A stretch of 10,432 nucleotides of DNA, from positions 1 through 10,432 of the forward strand of contig JAHFLI010000024.1 in the NCBI GenBank assembly GCA_023255615.1. The letters are read 5' to 3'. The stretch comes from Candidatus Woesearchaeota archaeon. Lineage in GTDB: Archaea > Nanobdellota > Nanobdellia > Woesearchaeales > JACQSR01. The notes beneath the pieces were generated by a model that saw only the letters and a list, made by a program, of their open reading frames with translations, was not told the origin of the DNA and did no database searches. The translations under genes were made by a program, and so were the position numbers. Each line of letters begins with the position of its first letter. Position 1 is the stretch's first letter. Shown here in pieces: positions 1 to 4,344 of the stretch.

Positions 1-371
1 GTATCTGATTTATCAGGGAGCATAAATCCCGCAGTAAGGCTATCCCCGACTCTAACAAATCGAAAGGTACCAGATGGTTTTGGTATTATAAATTCATCAT
101 CTTTATACCCCCAACTATTGATTCGTTCTGAGTTATGTTTATCTCCTTGTGGAGCATTTACGTATTCCAATCCGGGAATAAGAGATGGGATATATTCGCC
201 GGCTTGAGATCTTGCCTGATCGTTTGTAACTACCCAAGGTTTTTCTTGGCTGAGCTTAAACCTTAAATATGCGTCAGCACCTAAAGCAAAAGTGATAAAA
301 GAGAGTAAATTCAAACCAGCCCCATACACAAATTTTCTTCGTTTTGAGAGTTTTATCCTTTTTAACGTCAT
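1..371 (-). CDS. Membrane-anchored SGNH/GDSL-type hydrolase, N-terminal part (3' end beyond window)
   Basis: This minus-strand reading frame is open from an ATG at 371 to the window edge, giving 123 residues and no stop. The N-terminus is basic (KRIKLSKRRK, residues 4-13), followed by a hydrophobic stretch at about 14-34, which suggests a signal anchor with the rest outside the membrane. Residues 84-89 read INSWGY and 103-115 read FRFVRVGDSLTAG. The GDSL motif at 109-112 is block I of the SGNH hydrolase fold, with Ser111 as the expected nucleophile. Enzymes of this family remove or transfer acyl groups on lipids or polysaccharides; the substrate here is unknown. The Gly/Asn and Asp-His blocks would lie outside the window and cannot be checked. 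An in-frame stop lies seven codons upstream and there is no other ATG, but no clear TATA box sits at the usual distance. It is divergent from the 543-956 gene. Confidence 0.8.
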   Translation of the reverse strand, partial: MTLKRIKLSKRRKFVYGAGLNLLSFITFALGADAYLRFKLSQEKPWVVTNDQARSQAGEYIPSLIPGLEYVNAPQGDKHNSERINSWGYKDDEFIIPKPSGTFRFVRVGDSLTAGFMLPDKSD

Positions 372-508
372 GTTTAATCTAATTTTTTAAACTGAGAGGG
401 ATTAGGTAATGAGGGGGGCATTTTAATCTTATCTATTTTTAACTACTTATTAGTTTTAATATTCTAGTCAAAAGGGTAGTTTATATGCCAGTATACAAAA
501 TAGTAACA

Positions 509-516
509 TTTATATA
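509..516 (+). promoter_or_regulatory. TATA box for the 543-956 gene
   Basis: The sequence TTTATATA is centred about 30 nt before the ATG at 543. In archaea this spacing puts the transcript start at or just before the start codon, so the mRNA would be leaderless. No Shine-Dalgarno-like site is present. Confidence 0.65.
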
Positions 517-542
517 CTAGTTTAAGTTTAAGTAGTTTTGAG

Positions 543-956
543 ATGGTGATTTTATTTGACCGGTTTAATTTGCCGGAGGATATATATGAGGTCATTTTTG
601 CGACCAAACAGCAAATCATTGTAGCGAAATTGCTCATCCAAATGATCAAAGATCATAACGGAGAGATCGGCAAAACAGAAATGAGTTTGTTTGCGACGAA
701 ACTTCATGAAGGAAATTTGATCACTGATATGATTGAGGAGCCGCCGTACAAAGGAAAAAAAGTAAAGATTAGTTACAACAAGCGTCAGTTTTACGATCGT
801 ATCTTAACACCCATGAAGAGTATGGGTCTAATTGATTACGATCTCTACAAAAAGACGTACAGTATTTCAGATAAGTTCAACAAAGAAATGATTCGCATCG
901 GATTATTATGGTTGAAAGAAATTAGAAGACCAAACCTTGACCTGAAGAAATCATAG
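543..956 (+). CDS. Small conserved protein of winged-helix type (putative DNA-binding regulator)
   Basis: This 137-residue protein has no membrane segment or signal peptide. Residues from about 18 to 60 look helical and rich in Lys, Ile and Leu. Residues about 84-112 (YNKRQFYDRILTPMKSMGLI, then DYDLYKKTYSIS) fit the recognition helix and beta-hairpin wing of a winged helix-turn-helix. The C-terminus is basic (LKEIRRPNLDLKKS). From this a DNA-binding regulatory role is inferred, but I cannot name a family. The ATG is supported by a TATA box centred 30 nt upstream, implying a leaderless transcript. The gene lies between two SGNH hydrolase genes, one divergent and one downstream in the same direction, so it could regulate them; no operator was found to support that. 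The stop is followed closely by a cluster of hairpins. Confidence 0.65.
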   Translation: MVILFDRFNLPEDIYEVIFATKQQIIVAKLLIQMIKDHNGEIGKTEMSLFATKLHEGNLITDMIEEPPYKGKKVKISYNKRQFYDRILTPMKSMGLIDYDLYKKTYSISDKFNKEMIRIGLLWLKEIRRPNLDLKKS

Positions 957-970
957 TTTTCATCACGATC

Positions 971-1093
971 ATGGCTCCCTAACGACTTTCTTCTCAACCA
1001 CCCCCACACACCTTAGGGAGCCATTCCTTTTCCTCACGGGAAAAGAGGTACGAGGATGCAGCAGTCAACGCTGCTGCAGACTCTTATTTGAGT
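971..1093 (+). other. Cluster of three hairpins; candidate structured RNA or 3' UTR
   Basis: The gap between the winged-helix gene and the SGNH gene contains three consecutive inverted repeats. The first pairs ATGGCTCCCTAA (971-982) with its exact complement at 1013-1024, 12 bp around a 30-nt C/A/T-rich loop with almost no G. The second pairs CTTTTCC (1027-1033) with GGAAAAG (1039-1045), 7 bp around a 5-nt loop. The third pairs TGCAGCAG (1057-1064) with CTGCTGCA (1071-1078), 8 bp around a 6-nt loop. A weak 4-bp stem (1080-1083 with 1090-1093) follows, then a T5 run at 1108-1112. No known RNA family is recognised. It could be the end of the upstream mRNA, a separate small RNA, or a DNA-level protein site. 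No separate promoter was seen, so the strand is assumed. Confidence 0.5.
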
Positions 1094-1119
1094 AGTTATT
1101 TCTTATCTTTTTAGATAGC

Positions 1120-1129
1120 TTTAAGTATA
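1120..1129 (+). promoter_or_regulatory. TATA-like box for the plus-strand SGNH gene
   Basis: TTTAAGTATA is centred about 31 nt before the ATG at 1156. The match is weaker than the other promoters here but the position is right for a leaderless transcript. Confidence 0.45.
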
Positions 1130-1155
1130 CCACTTCTTAGTAGTATTATGTTTTT

Positions 1156-2442
1156 ATGAAACAAACCGATATTGCACTTAGTGCGGGGAAGCGAAGATTG
1201 TTTAGAGGTATTGTATATAGTCCATTACTTTTAGCAGGGGTTGTTCTTTCACGTCAATTGGGAATCGTCAGACACCGAGTGATCGGAGAAGGAGAGCCCA
1301 AACCGATGTATGGAATATATTATTTGACTGGTGGTTCAGTTCAAAGACCGTTTGAAACTAATGATTGTGGTTACCTCACGCGAGATTATGGTGCAAAATA
1401 CCCATTTGATTTTTGTCTCCGAGAATATCATAATGGTGAGGTAAGTATTTCCGATGGTGTGTTTACCGATCATGATATTACTCAGCCAAAACCAATTGAT
1501 GTCTTTCGTGTGGGGTGCTTCGGCGGTAGCGTTACTGAGGGATATGTAGGAAGAGAAAGAATTGATAGTTGGCCGAAGCGGCTTAATAGGATTTTAAATG
1601 AATCAGGAGTTTCCTATCAGGTCATTAACTATGGACAAAGAGGAGAATCAAGTGGTCCTCAATTGTGGCGATTTCATCATATGGCAGCCCACCATCAGTT
1701 AGATGTTGCCATACTCTATATTGGAGAAAATGATATAACCAAATGTCGATTATTTGAGGATGATACTGAACAACGCCTCGCTGAATATATGTTTACGGGA
1801 GACCGATCTCACCTCGAGGCTATTCACCCGTGGTTTCTTCGGAATGAACAGTACTGGGCAGGTCTCCGAAAAAAAAAATTTGAAACTTTGAAAGAATTCG
1901 CTCGTGGTCATTTTCCTAAGTTAGAAATGGGGTTCCATCAACGTCAGACTGAATTTGATTTTGTTGACGAAATGTATCGCAAATCACTTCGTCCAAAAAC
2001 AGAACAAGATCTTGAGAAAATATTAACGACAACGAAACAAGAAGAGATTGATCAAAGTCCATTTAACACTTTACCCCCATCCCTCATTGAAGAAGGTCTC
2101 TTAGTAAGAAACCTGGAAGCAATGATTGAGGAGGGGCAAGAACGAGGAACTAAAGTAATAGTGGCGCATACCCCCTTCGCTGCTATCTGTAGACAAACGC
2201 CAGCTCCAATATGTTATACGTATCCAGTTTTAGTCGCGGATCTCGAGGCATATAATAACAAATTGGGGAATGCACTTTCTCGAGTATCAGGTCAATATGG
2301 TGTTCCATTCGTTGATTTCTCAGCATTATTGACACCTGATTGTGGGAATTTTGTTGATTCCGTACATCTCACTATGCAAGGACTTAGTACAGTTGCAAAA
2401 ACGCTTGCACCAATGGTGAGAGAGTTAGCTGGTAAGCCATAA
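1156..2442 (+). CDS. Membrane-anchored SGNH-type hydrolase/acyl esterase-like protein
   Basis: This 428-residue protein starts with a basic stretch and one hydrophobic segment (about 15-33), which suggests a signal anchor and an extracellular enzyme. SGNH hydrolase blocks occur in order. Block I is FRVGCFGGSVTEG, with Ser125 as expected nucleophile; it has GGS in place of classical GDS, a variant common in membrane-linked SGNH proteins. Block II is NYGQRGESS, with Gly160. Block III is GENDI at 190-194, with Asn192. Block V is DSVH at 401-404, with the catalytic Asp401 and His404. Together these make an active enzyme likely. Such enzymes hydrolyse or transfer acyl esters, often on surface glycans; the substrate cannot be told from sequence. 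Residues about 195-320 form a charged insert. The ATG at 1156 is in frame after a TATA-like box; the ATG at 1148 is out of frame. The protein resembles the truncated minus-strand hydrolase in layout. Confidence 0.8.
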   Translation: MKQTDIALSAGKRRLFRGIVYSPLLLAGVVLSRQLGIVRHRVIGEGEPKPMYGIYYLTGGSVQRPFETNDCGYLTRDYGAKYPFDFCLREYHNGEVSISDGVFTDHDITQPKPIDVFRVGCFGGSVTEGYVGRERIDSWPKRLNRILNESGVSYQVINYGQRGESSGPQLWRFHHMAAHHQLDVAILYIGENDITKCRLFEDDTEQRLAEYMFTGDRSHLEAIHPWFLRNEQYWAGLRKKKFETLKEFARGHFPKLEMGFHQRQTEFDFVDEMYRKSLRPKTEQDLEKILTTTKQEEIDQSPFNTLPPSLIEEGLLVRNLEAMIEEGQERGTKVIVAHTPFAAICRQTPAPICYTYPVLVADLEAYNNKLGNALSRVSGQYGVPFVDFSALLTPDCGNFVDSVHLTMQGLSTVAKTLAPMVRELAGKP

Positions 2443-2490
2443 TTTGTTTGAATATATGATTTCATTACATCTCAGAAAATGCTGGGCAAT

Positions 2491-2499
2491 AGCAATACC
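2491..2499. repeat. Target site duplication, left copy (element copy 1)
   Basis: AGCAATACC lies directly before the left terminal repeat of the 165-bp element and recurs exactly, directly after its right end, at 2665-2673. This is the signature of a transposition that makes a 9-bp staggered cut. Confidence 0.85.
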
Positions 2500-2664
2500 G
2501 GCTCTGTCCTCAATCTCGCATTCGCTCGCAAGTAGCAGCTTCTCGCTTGTGGTAATGATTGTTGATAACCGACATTCTCCGACGGAGCCAACCCTCTTGT
2601 CCGTGTTGATTGTTCTGATGAGAAGCTCGACTTGAGGCTGCTACTTGACTTTGAGGACAGAGCC
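2500..2664 (+). mobile_element. 165-bp MITE-like element, copy 1
   Basis: This non-coding element begins GGCTCTGTCCTCAA and ends with the exact reverse complement, TTGAGGACAGAGCC, giving 14-bp perfect terminal inverted repeats. A second, 11-bp perfect inverted repeat lies inside (CAAGTAGCAGC at 2529-2539 with 2637-2647). A short palindrome, CTCCGACGGAG (2577-2587), is centred on the element's midpoint. A perfect 9-bp target duplication flanks it. A 165-bp second copy lies at 3767-3931 and differs at only two adjacent bases (2642-2643). It encodes no transposase, so it must be mobilised in trans. Terminal repeats starting GG and a 9-bp duplication occur in several IS families, for example the IS903 group of IS5, but I cannot assign the parent. 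It lies between the SGNH gene and endonuclease V, ending 46 bp before the latter's start codon. Confidence 0.9.
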
Positions 2665-2673
2665 AGCAATACC
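2665..2673. repeat. Target site duplication, right copy (element copy 1)
   Basis: AGCAATACC directly follows the right terminal repeat and is identical to 2491-2499. It ends 6 bp before the endonuclease V TATA box, so it supplies part of the sequence where the TFB recognition element would lie. Confidence 0.85.
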
Positions 2674-2679
2674 AGAAAG

Positions 2680-2688
2680 TTTTTAAAA
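2680..2688 (+). promoter_or_regulatory. TATA box for endonuclease V
   Basis: TTTTTAAAA is centred 27 nt before the ATG at 2711, predicting a leaderless mRNA. It lies 15 bp beyond the right end of mobile element copy 1, so insertion left the core promoter intact but replaced everything upstream. Confidence 0.6.
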
Positions 2689-2710
2689 CATGAGTTGGGA
2701 AGATTAATCG

Positions 2711-3334
2711 ATGGTTGATATCAAGAAACTGATCAAAGAGCAAGAACGATTAGCTAAGAAGGTGAGTCTCAAAAATGAATATGGCTCGATAAAACTCATT
2801 GGTGGCGTTGATCAATCCTATAAAGGCGATAAAATAATTTCTGCTCTGGTCGTTATTGATGCTCAAACTCTTGACATCGTTGAAAAAGTATATGCCGTTA
2901 GTATTGCTCCTCTTCCGTATATTCCCGGATTTTTGAGTTATCGGGAAATGCCCGTTATTTTAGAAGCGTTTGCGAAACTTGAGAAAAAACCAGATCTTTT
3001 GATGGTTGACGGAAATGGGATTCTTCATCCAAGAAGAATCGGTATTGCGTGTCACATCGGAATTATCCTCGATATCCCCACTGTAGGTGTAGCAAAAAAG
3101 TTGTTGTGCGGAAAAGAAAAAGGTGACTCTGTTGAACTTGATGGTGAGAAGAGAGCAACCATTATTCGAACAAAAGAGCATGCGAAGCCGCTCTATGTTT
3201 CTCCTGGACATAAGATTTCGATGAAGAATGCAGTTGATCTTGTGAATACGCTCGTCAAGCTCCCACATAAATTACCCGAACCCATTTATTTGGCGCATCG
3301 TTATGCTGATGAGCTCCGTGAAATTGTTACTTAA
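2711..3334 (+). CDS. nfi: Endonuclease V (deoxyinosine 3' endonuclease)
   Basis: Endonuclease V cuts the phosphodiester bond one nucleotide 3' of a deaminated base such as hypoxanthine, starting its repair. The 207 residues cover the usual full length. Family motifs occur in order: GGVDQSY (31-37) with metal ligand Asp34; PYIPGFLSYRE (69-79) with Glu79; DGNGILHPRRIG (100-111) with Asp100; then TVGVAKKLLCG and PLYVSPGHKIS; and a C-terminal IYLAHRYADELRE. Asp34, Glu79 and Asp100 correspond to the metal-binding triad of the Thermotoga enzyme (Asp43, Glu89, Asp110), so activity is expected. The start is set by a TATA box 27 nt upstream. The gene converges on the Nudix gene and the two overlap by 8 bp at their stop codons. 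Mobile element copy 1 lies immediately upstream of its promoter. Confidence 0.95.
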   Translation: MVDIKKLIKEQERLAKKVSLKNEYGSIKLIGGVDQSYKGDKIISALVVIDAQTLDIVEKVYAVSIAPLPYIPGFLSYREMPVILEAFAKLEKKPDLLMVDGNGILHPRRIGIACHIGIILDIPTVGVAKKLLCGKEKGDSVELDGEKRATIIRTKEHAKPLYVSPGHKISMKNAVDLVNTLVKLPHKLPEPIYLAHRYADELREIVT

Positions 3335-3722
3335 CCATGTGGTGCGCTTTTTGAAGAAGTTTCTTTGCACTTGGATATGTTAATTTTCTCATTGCTTGTT
3401 CAAACTCCAACCAATAAAATGATGTATGCTCATGAGAAAGAACAACTTTTTTTTGAGGAGTTCGTGCAAGATAAAAAATTACTTTCTTTTTTCTTTTTTT
3501 TCCATCCCATTCATAGGTATACGTTATTTTTTCTTTAAAACCCTGAACAAGAGCATACGATTCAATTCCTGTCTCTTCCTTCATTTCTCTTCGTAATGTT
3601 TCTTCTTCTGTTTCTCCTTTTTCAATATGGCCTTTAACAAAATCTATGTGTCCTTCTTCGTACTGGAGAAGAAGATACTTTTTATCGTTTGAAAAAACAA
3701 TTGCTCCAACCGAAGTTTCCAT
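3327..3722 (-). CDS. Nudix hydrolase, diadenosine-tetraphosphatase-like
   Basis: This 131-residue protein is a single Nudix domain. Nudix enzymes cleave nucleoside diphosphates linked to another group and often clear toxic or damaged nucleotides. The Nudix box fits the consensus G-x5-E-x7-R-E-U-x-E-E-x-G-U exactly: it runs from Gly31 to Ile53, with Glu37, Arg45, Glu46, Glu49, Glu50 and Gly52, so metal binding should be intact. The N-terminus (SVGAIVF) and the FVKGHIEKGE stretch resemble asymmetric Ap4A hydrolases (NUDT2-like), whose usual sequence is FPKGH; here Val29 replaces Pro. The substrate assignment is therefore tentative. The ATG at 3722 has a TATA-like box about 25 nt upstream. The gene converges on and overlaps endonuclease V, and mobile element copy 2 begins 45 bp upstream of its start codon. 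Confidence 0.9.
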   Translation of the reverse strand: METSVGAIVFSNDKKYLLLQYEEGHIDFVKGHIEKGETEEETLRREMKEETGIESYALVQGFKEKITYTYEWDGKKRKKKVIFYLARTPQKKVVLSHEHTSFYWLEFEQAMRKLTYPSAKKLLQKAHHMVK

Positions 3723-3742
3723 AGTAGTTTAGTTTATTTGTC

Positions 3743-3750
3743 CTTTTTAT
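3743..3750 (-). promoter_or_regulatory. TATA-like box for the Nudix gene
   Basis: Read on the minus strand the sequence is ATAAAAAG, centred about 25 nt before the ATG at 3722. It lies just inside the left flank of mobile element copy 2, so the core promoter survives the insertion. Confidence 0.5.
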
Positions 3751-3757
3751 GTGTTGC

Positions 3758-3766
3758 TCTTCGAAA
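3758..3766. repeat. Target site duplication, left copy (element copy 2)
   Basis: TCTTCGAAA directly precedes the left terminal repeat. The matching sequence after the right end, CCTTCGAAA at 3932-3940, differs at one base of nine. Confidence 0.75.
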
Positions 3767-3931
3767 GGCTCTGTCCTCAATCTCGCATTCGCTCGCAAGT
3801 AGCAGCTTCTCGCTTGTGGTAATGATTGTTGATAACCGACATTCTCCGACGGAGCCAACCCTCTTGTCCGTGTTGATTGTTCTGATGAGAAGCTCGACTT
3901 GAGGCTGCACCTTGACTTTGAGGACAGAGCC
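3767..3931 (+). mobile_element. 165-bp MITE-like element, copy 2
   Basis: This copy has the same length and orientation as the one at 2500-2664 and matches it at 163 of 165 bases by manual alignment. The 14-bp terminal inverted repeats are perfect. The only differences are two adjacent bases, AC at 3909-3910 in place of TA, which break two pairs of the inner 11-bp inverted repeat. The flanking 9-bp duplication matches at 8 of 9 positions. It lies between the divergent Nudix and SWIM genes, beginning 45 bp from the Nudix start and ending 41 bp from the SWIM start, so both core promoters remain. It has no coding capacity of its own; the minus-strand open frame running through it is not supported as a gene. 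Confidence 0.9.
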
Positions 3932-3940
3932 CCTTCGAAA
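3932..3940. repeat. Target site duplication, right copy (element copy 2)
   Basis: CCTTCGAAA directly follows the element and matches the left copy (3758-3766) at eight of nine bases. The single mismatch suggests a mutation after insertion. Confidence 0.75.
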
Positions 3941-3943
3941 GTA

Positions 3944-3952
3944 TTTTAATAT
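3944..3952 (+). promoter_or_regulatory. TATA box for the SWIM gene
   Basis: TTTTAATAT is centred 25 nt before the ATG at 3973. It lies 12 bp beyond the right end of mobile element copy 2, much like the arrangement at endonuclease V. Confidence 0.55.
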
Positions 3953-3972
3953 GAACGTGTACAGGAAGTACC

Positions 3973-4302
3973 ATGAAGATCAAAAGATCCGGGAATCTTT
4001 TTCGAGTTGAAAGTTCTGAAGGAGGAAGATATTACTCTGTTGATCTCAAAAAAAATATATGTGATTGTCCTGCATTTTCTTTTCGAAAAAAAGAATGTAA
4101 ACATCTTCAGGCAGTGCGAAATTTCTTAGCGGAGGAATCTGAAGATCAGGACGCACAGCGACGGATTCTTGCATTAGTGCGCGCCAAAGGAGAAATAAAT
4201 GATATTGAACTCATTCAGGAATTCGGTGAAGAAAAGATTAATGAAATGATTAGGTTAGGGGAGTTACTAGAGAGAAACGGAAAAATAAGGATTTTAGAAT
4301 AA
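3973..4302 (+). CDS. Small SWIM zinc-finger protein with C-terminal helical/winged-helix-like region
   Basis: This 109-residue protein carries a SWIM zinc finger near its N-terminus: Cys30-x-Cys32, a spacer, then Cys42-x-His44, matching the CxCx(n)CxH consensus. SWIM domains bind DNA or protein partners and occur in SWI2/SNF2 ATPases, transposases and recombination factors. The residues before it (1-29) form the beta strands usual ahead of a SWIM motif. Residues 60-109 look like a compact winged-helix-like region (about RRILALVRAKGEI to GKIRIL). A nucleic-acid-binding role is inferred; no enzyme domain is present. The start is set by a TATA box 25 nt upstream; the ATG at 3951 is out of frame. 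Mobile element copy 2 lies directly upstream and AlaRS follows with its own promoter. It could also be a stand-alone adaptor. Confidence 0.75.
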   Translation: MKIKRSGNLFRVESSEGGRYYSVDLKKNICDCPAFSFRKKECKHLQAVRNFLAEESEDQDAQRRILALVRAKGEINDIELIQEFGEEKINEMIRLGELLERNGKIRILE

Positions 4303-4313
4303 TTTTCATAACG

Positions 4314-4321
4314 TTTATAAG
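4314..4321 (+). promoter_or_regulatory. TATA box for alaS
   Basis: TTTATAAG is centred about 27 nt before the ATG at 4345. Its position argues for that ATG and against the in-frame TTG at 4339, which would lie before the expected transcript start. Confidence 0.65.
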
Positions 4322-4344
4322 TCTCCAGCAAAGTCTCTTTGTTC

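Noticed and set aside
372..392. GTTTAA/TTAAAC palindrome upstream of the minus-strand SGNH gene
   Set aside because: Short AT-only-like arms in AT-rich DNA; its TATA-like part lies only about 16 nt before the ATG, too near for a leaderless start there, so no promoter was called.
441..481. Inverted repeat AACTAC/GTAGTT
   Set aside because: Only 6-bp arms around a 29-nt AT-rich loop; expected by chance.
2444..2635. 63-residue plus-strand frame starting just after the SGNH stop
   Set aside because: It runs across the target duplication and the left end of the element, so it was created by the insertion; low-complexity serine-rich peptide without a family.
2472..2743. Minus-strand open frames through the mobile element, with a shared 50-residue peptide in both copies
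   Set aside because: The shared peptide follows simply from the copies being nearly identical DNA. There is no promoter at the proper distance, no recognisable domain, and the frame runs across both terminal repeats into unrelated flanks.
2500..3931. Two repeats as a composite transposon carrying endonuclease V and Nudix
   Set aside because: Each copy has its own target duplication of different sequence, showing two independent insertions and not one large unit.
2500..3931. CRISPR-like repeat array
   Set aside because: Only two copies, 165 bp long and about 1.1 kb apart, with terminal inverted repeats and target duplications.
4339..4344. In-frame TTG start for AlaRS
   Set aside because: It lies before the transcript start predicted from the TATA box, while the ATG at 4345 fits.
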